This document shows positions 33,868-46,800 of a stretch of 64,000 bases of DNA, piece after piece. A program made the translations under genes and the position numbers. Position 1 is the first letter of the stretch, and every line of letters starts with the position of its first letter. The notes below the pieces were generated by a model. It did not search any database. It saw only the letters and a program-made list of their open reading frames with translations, and was not told the DNA's origin. Source of the stretch: Calonectria ilicicola (lineage: Eukaryota > Ascomycota > Sordariomycetes > Hypocreales > Nectriaceae); the NCBI GenBank assembly GCA_020809705.1, contig CP085826.1:6324001-6388000 (forward strand). Direction: 5' to 3'.

Positions 33868-36830
33868 CGACTGCGGTAAGTCTTTCTCCTTTCGACCCTG
33901 TAACCCGATTCCACCCCCTTCCCTTGATCCCCCTGCCCACGGCTCAGAGCTCGGAATGCGACGTCACAGTGCTCGTGTGTCTCAACCATGCGCCAAACTA
34001 GCGCACAATCGGCCGAAGGCTTGATTTGCCCCGGCCTCTGAAGTCCACGTTAACGACAGCACTTGCTATCGTGCTCTGCAAGCCCTCACAAAAAAAAATT
34101 ATTCCACGAAATCACGACGCCGCGCGATAATTTCCATCTTTTTTCTCGACCGCAAGCTAATATTCATTCTCTCATCCTCTAGACGCGGTCGAGGGGATTC
34201 CCAAACTTCGCCATGCCCGCGAGTTCTAGCGACAAGTCGCAGCAGCAACCCATCACTTCTGCCTTCCCAGGCTCCAACCTTTACCCCAACAAGAACATCT
34301 GGTCATCATCCATATCCAACGCCAGAGATCGCTCCATCGCCTCCAAGGGTCAGTCTAGCGCTTCCGCATATATCTCTTGCGCCCCTCTCACACTCACTCT
34401 CGATGCAGACGCCGAAGAAAACCCCACCGGATCGAGCGCCCTCAACGCAAACTCTGAAGTCGACGTCTGGGGCCCCAGTCCCTGGAACACAGAGAATCCT
34501 CCTCGATCGACGAGCACATCTCCCAATCGAACGCGAGATGGATCGGGCTTTTTTGACCCCACGCACCCAGCGATCGGATTGAAGAAGGGCGGCTTCAACG
34601 GCAAAGCCTTCCAAGACGAGTCGAATGGACACAACGCAGCCTTCCCCTCCCAGAAGCGGAGCCCCCAGGAGGCTTCCTACATGGACTCGATTGCCGGCTA
34701 TGGCTCTGCTCGCGACTCTAACGTCCCTCCTTCGCGCCAGTCTCAAGGCTCACCAGCCTTCTCTGACCTCTATGGCCATGGACGCGGTCACACTCCCAGC
34801 AACTCCATCCAGTCTCAGCGGCCCACACATTCGGCCTCGTTTCAAAACCAGTCGGCAAACCAGCGCGCCTTCAATTTCAACAACAAGCAGATGGACGATG
34901 AGATGTCGCTCCAATTCGCCCGACGTGTCACTCTGGATGGCACCAGCGCCGCCCCTGGAACATCAACATTCAACCCAGCCTCCCAACCTTTCCAGATGAA
35001 CGCTGCTGGCTCGCAGTCATGGGCAAACGAAGGCGGTTCTTCACGATTCAGCAACAGCATCGATCTAGGTTCGGATCCACTGGGCGCCCAGTTCCAGGCT
35101 ATGAAGCGGGGTTCGGTCGACCGCATCTCTCCTGGACCAAGCTATCGCCTTGAACAAGGCAATAGCCCCAGGAGCTACGCACCAACTCCCGATCCATGGA
35201 GCGGTCGTCCCTCCTCTCGAGATCCCAGATCTGCTGAGAATGACAGGAGAGCGCAGGCTCAGTACGCCCCACCCTTCCCCTCGTACTACCCCAACCAATA
35301 TGCCTACGCCAACTTTGCCTCGCAATATCCCCCCAACTTCCTCGATCCCTACACTCAAGGTTTTCGCCACCCTATGATCCCCGGCTACGGACTTCCTCCC
35401 TTGCATGCCGGTTACACACTCGGTACAAATGTGCCTATCCGACCTGCTCGGGACCAGGACCCTGGTAAGGGTGTTCGCAGTGTTCTTCTCGACGAGTTCC
35501 GGCTCAGTTCAAAGTCAAACAAGCGCTATGAGCTCAAGGACATTTACAATTACGTGGTAGAGTTCAGTGGAGACCAGCACGGGTCGAGGTTCATTCAGCA
35601 AAAGCTTGAGACGGCCAACAGCGACGAAAAGGATCAAGTTTTCCGAGAAATTGAACCCAACGCAATCCAACTTATGAAGGATGTGTTTGGAAACTACGTC
35701 ATTCAAAAGTTCTTCGAGCATGGTAACCAGGTTCAGAAGAAGGTCCTTGCTGAGAAGATGAAGGGCAAGGTTGTCGATCTGTCAGTGCAGGTTTATGCAT
35801 GCCGAGTAGTCCAAAAGGTACGTGCAACTCTGCGTTTTGGTTGACATATGGGTCTTGGCTAACTTTCCGCATAGGCCTTGGAGCATGTTTTGGTGGAGCA
35901 GCAGGCAGAACTGACCAAGGAACTCGAACCTGAGATTGTAAGAGTCATCCGAGACCAGAACGGCAATCACGTCGTCCAGAAAATCATTGAGCTTGTGCCA
36001 CGTCAGCACCTTGATTTCATCATGGCAGCTTTTAAGGGTCATGTGACTGGATTTGCTTCCCATGCCTACGGATGTCGTGTCATTCAACGCATGCTCGAGC
36101 ATGGCACGGAAGAGGACAAGACCAAAATCATGGCGGAGCTTCATAGCTCCATCCAGATTCTCATTACTGATCAGTACGGAAACTATGTGACTCAACACGT
36201 CATCCAGAATGGAAAGCCCGAAGATCGGGCCAAAATCATTCACCTGGTTATGTCTCAGCTCCTGACTCTGTCAAAGCACAAGTTTGCGTCCAACGTAGTC
36301 GAGAAGTGTATAGAGTACGGCTCAGCAGAACAGCGCTCGGAAATCCGGGAGCAGCTTACGGCAGTCGGAAGTGACGGAACAAGCCCACTACAGCAAATGA
36401 TGAGGGACCAGTATGGAAATTATGTCATTCGTAAGTACGACGGTACCATTTCTAACGAAGATGACGCTAACGATTTTGGGTAGAAAAACTCCTTGGGCAG
36501 CTTGAGGGTACAGAGAGGGAGCTTCTTGTCGAGGAGATCAAGCCTCAATACTTTAGCCTGAAGAAGAGCGGTACCTCGCGACAGCTTCAGGCTCTTGAGA
36601 AGTTGCTTGGCCTCGGAACCAACGGCACACCTACAAAGGCGGGGGCAAGCGGTCTTCAGTCCGAGTCGTCGGCACCCACGCCCGGCCTCACAGACGAGAC
36701 TAACAGCCCTCAGAGCAGTGGCCCGCCCAGCACGAGCGCAAGCGCCGTGGGAGCCCCTGCTGACGATGGATCAATCAAGGTCTCCGCCAGGGACGGTGTC
36801 ACGCCCCAGGTGCAGGACAATGAGGCCTAA
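33864..36830 (+). CDS. Pumilio/PUF RNA-binding protein, Puf3 type
   Basis: Exons 33864-33875, 34183-35817, 35875-36430 and 36484-36830; 849 residues. The first coding exon is only 12 bases (MTTA) followed by a 307-bp intron; if that exon is wrong, the in-frame ATG at 34213 is the fallback. The N-terminal half is Ser/Asn/Gln/Pro-rich. Eight PUF repeats start near residue 450, with recognition cores GSRFIQQ, GNYVIQK, ACRVVQK, GNHVVQK, GCRVIQR, GNYVTQH, ASNVVEK and GNYVIQK. Intron 4 splits repeat 8. Read through the PUF code from repeat 8 to 1, these give UGUAUAUA, the Puf3/Pumilio class. Yeast Puf3 controls mRNAs for mitochondrial proteins; the same role here is inference. The C-terminal tail is Ser/Thr/Pro-rich. 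Confidence 0.93.
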
Positions 36831-38710
36831 ATTTCCATTTCTGCATGCATAATAGACTGCAAGGCTCATTTGGGCAGGCAGTTTCTTTCATAACATGTAT
36901 TATGACGTTAACCCGGGGGCATTGGACGGTTGGAAAAGACACAAAGGGCTCAACAGCCCCCAGGGGAATCAACATAAAAAGCACCCAGGCACACTACGCA
37001 CAGCTTCTTCACATGGAATATATGGCATCGTTACATGATTCACTAATACAACACGGCAGGGCATGGGGCAGGTAGATCAGCCCTGGCCCTGCCCTTTTTC
37101 TGGGAGATATGGGTGCACATGCACAAAGTCTCGATTCTGGATATTCCCATCGGGCAGCCGGTGGTGGGCCAGGGCATCCCGAGAAGGCGGTTTCTTTCTC
37201 ATGATTGGACGGGTCTCATCAGTGGGGAAAGGCAGAAACAAAACACCACAGCGGCGGGGGCGATATGGGTGTTATTATTTTTTTTTACTTCGTTACTATT
37301 TTTCAAGGTGTTGTTTTTTACTTGTTTACAGTACTGGGATCCCAGGGTCGTGAGTAATGCAGCGGGCAGGCAAAGGGGGGTCGGTTTAGGCGGAAGGGGT
37401 AACTGGAGTACTAGACCACGGCCAATGGGGAGGATTTATGGGATCATGGGAAACGTCACATTCAGCGGGTGTCATTTTTAGCTGGAATGGTATGGGTTAG
37501 GAATGGGATGTGGGAGTGAGGGGTGAGACCTAGAACAAGGGGCTGAGGGTTGTCCATAGAGTTTCTGGGAGAATGGGAGATTGTTCATGAGGAAAAAAAA
37601 ACATTTGTGGAGTGGCGAGAAGACTTGTGTAGATTCATGCAGGATTTGCTTTGGCATGCGGCTGAATTCTCGGTGCTTAGTGTTGAGGGGAAAGTAGCGA
37701 GATGTGATAGCTTGGGCAGGCCAAAAAAGAAGGAAAAAATACATCGATCACGTTGTCGAGGATGACATTTTGTTATTACTTGGTTCCATGGTGAGTGTTG
37801 AAGCCAAAGTAGACCAGCATGTGAAGTACCCTGGCCATTAGCATCGATCTAGAACACTTCCGATCTGGTTTAGGCATGTCGGGAATATACTTTGTGGCAA
37901 GGTGGTCTGGCACAATGTGTGGCGGCGGGAAATTGATGGTAGCCCTTTGATCTAAATTCGGGTAGGCCGCACGTGGTTACGAAAATGTTAGAAGAGCGTT
38001 TCTCGTCATGACGAGTCAGGCGTTGAGAAAAACGAAACGCCTTGCTGAAGCTACCCTCGAGTGCCTGCCACAAGAGCCAACAGCGCATAGTGCTTACACT
38101 TCTTGTGAAATTAATGATTTATGGTAGATGGTGGGTTTAGGGTAGCAATTATTGCTGCCCAGGTCACCACGAGCTAAGAACAAGGTATCATCAATGAGGG
38201 GCTAAATAATAATCTGGCAAGGTGCAACTGGTAGTATGGTGTAGATGATATGATATGATACCAGTGAATCTTTGGATTTTTATTTATTTCTCAATTTCTT
38301 TTTTTTTTTACAAGTTATCCATCACCGTAGGGCTGTGCAATGAAGAAGAAAAAAAACCCGTTCTACAGCCGGCTAACATCGGTAGGGTTGGGCACTGTCA
38401 GCACTCTAGCTAGCCTTAGCAGGCCCCCTTTCCCTGTCGGGATGACGCCACGTGCAGATAGACAGGCACGGAAACGGCAAGAACCTGGCTCCGCCTTCCG
38501 GAACGACCTGTCCCTCGCCTAGCTCAGAAGGAACATTGCCATCATCGACACTCCGATACCGACACCAACCGCTCCATTGTCATTGCCGCTCCTATGGTTC
38601 GCCCAACTCGATACCGATAGCTCTTCCAATTACACCACATTCCTTTTTTACCCCGAACAAGACCTTCCCCTTCGCCTGCCGACCACCGCATTCCAGCTGC
38701 TGCCAATGCG
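36831..38710. other. Intergenic, no gene supported
   Basis: 1.9 kb holding the Puf 3' UTR and the promoter of the CCDC90-family gene. T-rich patches occur at 37271-37320 and 38290-38310. No protein-like frame was found. Confidence 0.6.
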
Positions 38711-39982
38711 ATGACGGCCGCTGCCCGCTTGACGTTTCTCAACCCCCGTTTGCTGCGTGCCGTTCGGGCGGCGGGACCGCCTCGCGCCGCCGCCGGCCTT
38801 GCCCGGCACCGCGGGACCTTTGCTCGCAGGCGAGGCAAAGCCGTCGAGCCCTCTCAATTGCCCGGGACACAGCCCAAGACGACCGATCCGCTGCCGAGCG
38901 TAATTGAAGTCGCTGCTCCTTCAGTTGTCGCCCCCGAACCCAATGCTGCCCAGCAACCGACCCAACCCTCCGATTCCGGATCGACTGCTGGTAACTCCAA
39001 TCCCAGCAGCCCCGACAGACCCAGCGAGTCATCCGACAAGACATCATCGCAAGCAAGCGAAGAAGTACCTTCCGGAGCGGAGCGAGCTCGAATCGCGAGG
39101 GAAGAGGCCAAGCAGAGTGGGCCTCTTGAGGCAGTGCTTCACATGCAGCCTCCAGAGAGCATGGCCAATACAAGCCCGACACTCTCACCTCCGCCATACA
39201 TTCACCATTTCGATACGTACTCACTCGTGAAGCAGCTCCAAGACGGAGGCTACGCGCTGGATCAGGCCACGACGGCCATGAAGGCCATCCGTGCTGCTTT
39301 GGCGCAGAACCTGCAGGTTGCACAGTCAACTCTGGTCAGCAAAAGCGACGTGGAAAATGTGAGATATGATACGCTGGAATTTCTTGCGATATACAGGGGA
39401 AACTGATTATCATTCCAGGAGACTTATCTCTTCAAGGCCGCCTGTTCTGAGCTGGCTACCGAGATCAAGAACAATCGAAGACTTGAGGAAGAGCAACTTA
39501 GACAGCAGCGGACACATTTGCAGCATGAGGTGGACATTCTGAACCAATCACTCAACCAAGAGCTGTTGACACTCAACGACAACGTGCGGGGCATGTTCAA
39601 CGATCGTAAGATGGTAGTTCGAGAGGAGCAAAAATCAGTTGAGAGTGCTGTAAGTGATTACTGCGTTGTGTGATGGCAACATGATGAATCTGACCGAATA
39701 CAGGTCCAACAAATCAACTACAAGATCAGCATTATGCTCAGCAGCGACGCCAAATCAGACATCGAGGAAGTCAGATGGGTCCTTATTCGGCGATCTGTTC
39801 TTGGTATTCTTTTCATGGCTGTACTCACATTGGGCACTTTACGATATGCCACATATGTGAGCCACGAGAGACAAAAGGAGTCAGACCGGAAGCGCAGAGA
39901 AGAAGAAGCGATACGACGAGATGGTGGAAAGAAAGACCACAGTTCGGCCGCAGACGCAGCAGCAATCCTGACAGCCAACTGA
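38711..39982 (+). CDS. Mitochondrial CCDC90/MCUR1/Fmp32-family protein
   Basis: Exons 38711-39358, 39419-39649 and 39704-39982; 385 residues. The N-terminus is Arg/Ala-rich without acids (MTAAARLTFLNPRLLRAVRA, then several Arg residues), a good mitochondrial presequence. A Ser/Pro-rich linker follows. The conserved domain begins at FDTYSLVKQLQDGGYALDQA, continues through ETYLFKAACSELATEIKNNR and a coiled coil (RRLEEEQLRQQRTHLQHEVD), then DIEEVRWVLIRRSVLGILF, one membrane helix near the C-terminus, and a charged tail. This is the DUF1640/CCDC90 layout: yeast Fmp32 is linked to cytochrome c oxidase assembly and animal MCUR1 to calcium uptake. An inner-membrane location with the coiled coil in the matrix is inferred. 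Confidence 0.88.
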
Positions 39983-40583
39983 GCTGGCATGAGACTACGA
40001 CAGAAGACGAAATTTTTTCTTCTTATTCATTTTTCTTCATTTTTCTTTATCATTGGTTCTTATTCCGATACCCTATAGACTTTTATTGGGATGGGAGATG
40101 GTGTTGACGATGCCGTGCACACGCAATAGGCAGACAGGGGCGGGACAAGCATTTTCTCAGAAGCCTGGGTTAACAGTACATATGGGGGGCCCAGCCTCTT
40201 TGGATACAATGGGTGGGAGGCCAACTTATGAAAAAAAATACATGCAAGCAGTAGCAGATACACGGAACACACAGACATGGGCTTAACGAAGCCAATTTTC
40301 TAGATATCATAGTATAAATCAGCATCATGACCGGGATTCATACCTTTCCATCTACGTACAGGAAAAAAACAGGGATTCCAATCCGAACCCCACTGTCGGG
40401 AGAGTACGTCAGAGCTGCAATCTGCAAGCCACAGCGGCCAATTTAACCATTACCCCTCGCACTGCTACAGAACACGTGCGATAAGATAACAACGCGCCGC
40501 CTCTCCCAAGCTTCGCGTTTCGTGCCTCACCACGACGAGCCGCACATCATCACCTCCAAGGCCGTCCCGCGCCCCCTTCGACA
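39983..40583. other. Intergenic, 600 bp
   Basis: T-rich 3' end of the CCDC90-family gene, then promoter of NNF1. Nothing else seen. I found no TGTANATA Puf3-type site just after the stop codon. Confidence 0.6.
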
Positions 40584-41646
40584 ATGGCGTCTCAATCGCA
40601 AAACGAGAATCCTGCGGTCGCAAGCGCTTCGGCAGAACAGACGGAGCCTGAAAACGCCGGCAATGATGCTGTGCAGGACAGCGCCAACGGTGAACCAGCC
40701 ACTGCCGCCGCCGCCGCCGACGCCGAATCATCAGCGCCGCCTGCCTCCCCGCCGCTCCCGGAGCGTCACACACCCGTCGCACCGGGGCCTCGCGCATCGC
40801 GTTTACAAGAGCTGTATGCGCAGCGTTTGAAGCGCACGCTGGCCAAGCTGGCATGGGGCAACTTTGCTGGGTGCTACCCGACTGTATCCAAGAAGGCCGA
40901 GAACGTGCTGAAGCAGGTGCAGGGGCAGATGGTGGATAAGCTGGGCGAAAAGTGCGAGGTGAGTTTTTTGATCTTCCCCAGGAAGGAAATGGGAGAGTTA
41001 TCCTCTATTTTACGTGCAGTGTGTTTGGCGTGGCGCTCCGAAGTGCGCAACGGTTGGGATGAGGGGGAATCGTTCCAAGAGAGAAGCGGATTGCTAACCA
41101 TTGGGGGTCTTTTATGGCGCCAATAGAAAGAATTCGAAAACATCATGATCGCGAGACAAGTCGTTCCTAAGTTAAACGATCTCGAAGGCCTCATGCACGA
41201 CGCTGCGCGCCGGCGCTCTGAAGCGGCGTCTTCAGAGACTGCTCAGACAGCAACACCAACTCCGTACGTAGCTCACCCTCGTTGCTTTTGCCCCCCCATC
41301 AGGAAGACCGGAGACTAACAGATGGGGATATTTTCCCTCTCTTTTTTATAGGCCTCACCTCCTCCCCCCTGATGCCATCCTCTCTGCTCACCTACACCCG
41401 GCCCTTGCCGCCCACCAGTCGCAGCTCAACGCCCGCCTGCAGACGACACAGTCACAAAATGCGCTGATCTACGACGAGGTCCTCCGCCAGCGTGAGGAGA
41501 TTTCCGCTCTCCTTGACCGCCTCGATGCCGTTGTCGCGGATGTTCGCGGTGCAAACGACGCCTTGCGACCCATTGCCGATGAGCTCGCCGCCGAGACGAG
41601 AGATGGTCTCGCTGCTGTCGAGGCAGCGAGTGTGCCGAGACAATAG
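40584..41646 (+). CDS. NNF1: Kinetochore MIND/Mis12 complex subunit Nnf1
   Basis: Exons 40584-40958, 41127-41263 and 41352-41646; 268 residues. After an Ala/Glu/Pro-rich N-terminus, the Nnf1 domain starts at SRLQELYAQRLKRTLAKLAW and continues NFAGCYPTVSKKAENVLKQV, then VVPKLNDLEGLMHDA and LLPPDAILSAHLHPALAAH. The C-terminal half is predicted coiled coil (QSQNALIYDEVLRQREEISA). Nnf1 is one of four subunits (Mtw1, Nnf1, Dsn1, Nsl1) that link inner kinetochore CENP-C and CENP-T to the Ndc80 complex. Intron 1 (168 bp) is longer than most in the window. The gene converges with the PH-domain gene downstream. Confidence 0.88.
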
Positions 41647-42519
41647 AGTACTTCACCGCAGACGATTCAAACGACATTTTTACTATTATACAATCCTCGT
41701 ACGGTTCGGAAGAGGGGGGCTGGGATTATGCCCTCAGTGGGGGGACTAGGCTTGGAAAAATGAACCGGCAATGTTGATGATACCACTTTGTTTTTTGCTT
41801 AACGAGGCCATACTATGATGATCTAATACACTGCCAAGAGCTCTGGCGTAATATCACATGATTAGCATAGAACCTTAAACCCAACGTGTTCTTGATCCTC
41901 AAGCTTTCCATTCGTTCGTTTCTATATACAGGCAATGCCAAGCATGCCAAGATGCTGATAGATACAAAAATGAAATCTTGGAGGGGGGGTGAACCCTGGG
42001 GCTCGCTTCAAGCGCACACCGTCACTCGAAACGAGTCTTTAAGCATATACTAAAAAAAAACAAGAGATCGTAAACTCCGGCCCATGTACCCCGGATTCCG
42101 CGCCACCATGGCTTATGCACCCCAGATACGCCAGATATGCAATGTACCAACCCAATTGAAAAAAGAAAAAAAAAACAGAAATAGCCATCATGGCCTTTGT
42201 ATGCAAAAAGTTGTGTTCGTGAGAATTTGTGTTGCATTCTCTGGGAAAGATGACATCATCTGATGTCGCTCAAAGTGCGAGAATATTGGGCATGTCGGTC
42301 GTGATGTTGCAAGGGATGTCATAATCCCTATATGTAGTATATGTATAATGTGTGAAAGATGGGAGAGATGAATGCGTGATGTTGATGCTATTTTCCGGAA
42401 TGGCCGATGAAATGCTCCTTGTATAGTGATGGATGCTCCGTGACGAGTAGAGGGAAATGAAGAGTCGTTAATAGGTCGTGTCGATAACCGCCTCCCTTCA
42501 GGGACCACCACATTTAATT
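41647..42519. other. Convergent intergenic region (3' ends)
   Basis: 0.87 kb between the stop codons of NNF1 (+) and the PH-domain gene (-). A-rich stretches occur near 42050 and 42160. No gene supported. Confidence 0.6.
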
Positions 42520-43872
42520 CTATATCCTCCTATTATCCGTGTGGACAACCCGCCAAGCTCCAAAGTAGTCGATTTCCCCATACTCTGGCGGCAGTACCCG
42601 GACCATACGACCGGTCGTCCAGTCCACATACCACTGCTTGCCCTTGCAAATGATGTAGTTGGACTTGCGTGGGCTCCTGAAGAGAAGATTGCTGTAACAT
42701 AATTTGGCGTAGAGCATGTCGTGGGCCCTTGACCATCGATGCTCTGGAAACCACTTACCCGAACCAGGGTCTATTTCGAGAGCGGGATAAGAAGTGGTGC
42801 TGAGGCGATGAATAGGATCGATGCGAGGTGGTGGTATTGAGAAATCATTTGATTCGGGCCGTGTTTCTTCTTCTTCATCGTCCTCCACCACTGCTTCCTC
42901 TGGCGGCTGGAGTTCCGGAGGTGCAGCAGCGGAGGCGTTGGATGCTCTGCGTTCGACCATGGATGAGGTGGCTTCTTCGCGTTGGTCTTGGGCCTCAAGT
43001 TCCGACAAGTCAAGCGTGGTGGGGGTTGGATCCTGGCCACGGAACCACCGAATACGTTGAACCCGGGGAATTGACATGTCACGGGGAAAGTCTCGATCAT
43101 CAAGAGGGGTAGCAACGTCGATGGCCGCAAATAAAGCCTCAAGCCACTTGATGAAGGTGCTTAGCTCGACACATGAAATTAGAAACTGGTCCGCCTCTGC
43201 ACGGATGCGAATAACATAACGACGCCTATACCACGACACCACCTTGTTAGTACACAACTCCAGGTGCCGGCTATGAAGCGAATTAAAAGCAGGCGAGCTG
43301 ACTTACTTCTTATAGTCGGCAGCAATACCAGCATCGGCATATAGTAGGCTGTATGACTTTTCGAGCTTTCCTTTCTTTATCCAAGGTGGGTTGTCAGGAT
43401 CAATCGACGGGCCATCATCACGATTTCTTCCCCAGCTCCATGCCTTTTTGACATCATAAATGTTGAGGGCGGTTCCTTGTAGCGTAACATAGACGTTGTG
43501 CCATTGTCGATCCTCGGCTCTTTTCGTTGTGTTTTCAATCTCATGCTTTTTGCAAAACACGCCCTCCAAAGCTATTGACGTGTTGTATTCTGGCAACTGT
43601 TCACTTCCCTCCTCTAAACTGGCATACGAGTGGCGGTCTTTGTTGTCACCCCCACCAGTCACGACCTTCTTTTCCTTGCCAGAGGCCTTTCCATTCGAGG
43701 GCGCAGGCGGATCGTGCTGGTATGGAGGCGGCAGCGACGGACGACGAGGGCCCGTCATGATTTTCCGATAGCGCATGTCCTCTTCCATCGAGACACGCCG
43801 CCTCTCAGGCGGCGATGAAGTTGCGGTTGGCGATGGTCCATAGTCCTCAACCGGGACCCTGCGGGGGTCCAT
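42520..43872 (-). CDS. PH-domain protein with PPxY motifs
   Basis: Exon 1 is 43307-43872 and exon 2 is 42520-43225; 423 residues. A split pleckstrin-homology domain runs from about residue 105 (SIALEGVFCKKHEIENTTKR, WHNVYVTLQGTALNIYDVKK) across the 81-bp intron to YVIRIRAEADQFLISC and FIKWLEALFAAIDVA. PH domains of this kind bind phosphoinositides or membrane proteins. PY motifs are present at RRPSLPPPYQH before the domain, LPEY beside it and LPPEYGEIDY near the C-terminus, all candidates for Rsp5 binding. An acidic run (EDDEEEE) lies in the middle. The C-terminal block (KWFPEHRWSRAHDMLYAKL, YIICKGKQWYVDWTTGRMV) is well formed and presumably conserved. It resembles the yeast YHR131C/YNL144C PH proteins in layout; this match is tentative. 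Confidence 0.83.
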
Positions 43873-46800
43873 GGGGGACTGTGAGACTTATATAAGAGGG
43901 TCTCTTTGAGTCTGGCGACGGTTTGAAGCGGTGCGGAAAGTACGGGAAGCGCCAGAGAGATTTGGGGGGTGCAGCTCAAGGGACCGTTGCCGCAGGAGTC
44001 TCCATAGAGTACGGACAGCTAAGGAGAGTGATCATAACGACCCGCACTGGAGTGTAATGGTGGAGAGATGTAAAGAGCAAGAAACGAGCGAGCCAACAGA
44101 GACGCCAGGACAATGAGACGACAGTCAGCGTGGAGCCAAACCGAGGACACCAGCACCGGGGTGTTGGAAGAGAGGGCCGATGGGGGCGTGGGCCGAGCAG
44201 AGGACGACAGGTAACGCTGATCTGAACCAGTCGCAGTTGCTGCCGGTGCCTAGCACCGCACAGGGTGTTTGATGAGGAGTGAAGATGGGGATGGGATGGG
44301 GGATGGAAGGGGCGTGGAACACGGCGGCTCTTTTGTTCGAAACTAGGATCGCAGGGTCAGGGCCACAACGACCAGACAGACACAAGGACCAAGGGACCCA
44401 CGTTCGGGTGCGGAACGAGGGTAGGAGTGGAGAGGAAACGGAATTCCGTACAAAGTTGGATCGAGTCTGGAGACTGGGGAAGTAGAGAGCAGACGATCCC
44501 GGGGCAGGATGCGGCAACTAAGGTAGACAGGTGATGGTGTCTTGGATGTGTATCGTGGCTCCGCGGCGGCGGAAGTGGCGAGATCGGTTGGCCGAAGGGT
44601 GGCGGCGGGTGCTTTGTTTCGTGTGTTTGGGGGGCACATGAACTTTAGTTTTGGTTGCCCAAGACGGGATCCGATGCGATGGGTGCTGGTGGCCGGGGAT
44701 GAGCTGCGAGCCGCACTCAAAAGGGTTGCAGCATTGGCATTGGCATTGGAATTGGCATTGGCATCGACATATGAGGACCGGGGGAACGAGGGATGGACCT
44801 TGCCTCGCCGTCTTACTCAAGTACTGTACGTATCGTTTTCGACCTTGTGAAACTTGGTAACGCCAGGCAATGTGGCTGTCGATCAATCCCCTAACTGAAG
44901 CCAAGTCTCAGAGCCGGAGTCGCTGGCGGGCACGTCCTGGCGATGATCCTGAGCTACGAAATTTGGCGAGAGAGAGAGAGAGGCAGCAGGCCTTCGCAGG
45001 CGGGAGGGTGATGTCAGGCAGATGACGATGGTCGCAGTCGGCGAATTGGGGCAATGCCTGTTGCGCTGCGCCTAGGTACGAACGCGCGTGCACCGCGATG
45101 CTGCGTAACTGCGAACACCTTGAGGGACGCGGGTAATATGTTCAAGGTAGGGTGAGAATTGAGTTCGGATGTATTGACCCCGTGTGGGCTACAGGCGAAA
45201 AAGGAAGCCTTGCAAAACCGCAGCGCAGCGTAGCACAGCTCAGTGGTTCAGAGGTGAGGCGAGAGGAAGGCCGGCCAGCGCAACAAGCTCAGGGCAGTAG
45301 TAGCAGTAGCCTGGTATGGCTAAGGCCTATGGCGTATTGGCTTGACCTGGCAGGTCCGACCCCCGGCCCCATTCCCGCCAAAAGGTCCCCCCGGGCGAGG
45401 TTCCACGGGCCCACAGAACCGCAGAGGGAAGCCACGACCCACCGGGTACACCACCGAGGAAGGGCCCTGCCAGGGCATGCCAGGGCACGCGATGGGTCGG
45501 CCATGCCTTCTGATGGTGCTGTGGGGAAAGGGAAAGACGAAAGGAAAGGGGTGCTCCGGGGGGCCATGAGGCAAAATACGGCGCCATGCCCAAACGAGTA
45601 GGTGAGTGCCCTAGACGGATGTTGCGGCATCCGCTGACGGCACCGGGCATTTTAGACGCTGGACATTTTGCCCGAGATTGATTGACTGATTGATTGGCAT
45701 TGATTAACAACCATTACTCCAGCGAGGCCTTTGATGGAACAGTGCTGGTCATGCACCGGCCCTCCTCACACTCACACGTCCAGTCCGCTCTCAAGGGTAC
45801 CGTACACGTTCTCCATATAATTAGGTATTGGTGATATTCCGACGTGACTTGGGGTTGGGCCATTTTTGGCATCTGGCCGCGTCATTGCACAGCAGATACT
45901 ATTTCCGCGACCTAGTTTTGCCGCAGCTCGTCCGGACCCTTTGTCGCGCTCTCGGCCGGGAGCCTCGACTTGGCACCACCGCAAGCTTCTTGGCCTCTAA
46001 AAATTAAACATTGGGCGCTGCAAGACATCTGGCCGAGTCTAGATCTTTTTTCGTCGGATCGATTATGGCAAAATGCATTTTTATTCGGCATCCCACATGG
46101 AAAAGGGGAAAAAAAAAGAGATAACAAAGGAAAAATTCACTCACACACACACGGATGCTGCGCACGGTAGAAAAGGCAAACATTAGTTCACATTTCATAC
46201 ATGCAACGGACATCCCTTCTGTTGAGGGATCTGCAGTACACTGTATCAAAATATTACCATCCTCATCTCCACCATCACGAGCAGCACCGCACAACACACG
46301 CCAATGCGCATACTCCCAAAGGTTCCGGGAGAATCTCTGACACACACATGCACCACCGCTTGGATTGTGAATCATTGATGACCAATAATGCCCTCCACCG
46401 CCGTGTCGCATCTCTCTAACTCGCCCTCGCACTTCTCCGGGCACCCGACGAGGGCCCAAGCTGCTGGTAAGGAACTTTTGCCGCAGCCCTTGGCACCTTT
46501 GAAAATTGGCCAACCCACACCCCCGGTTCCCCAAAAAACCCAGCCAGTTGCGTGGGCCGCCAGCCTCTGGCGGGCCATTACTGGTTTGGTATGTCGCCAG
46601 TGTCTTGAATTCTTCTATGTATCTTTTTAAGGTTCCCCACTTTCCGACCCTAGGTACATAGCTTTGCTTGCCCTTGGCCTCTGAGCGCGGTCACGAGCAT
46701 CATGAGGATGATGCTTTTCGGCAAAGCACCTTTGCCTCTGCGTGTGCACAACTCACACATACATACATACGTACGCACATACATACATACGTACGCACAT

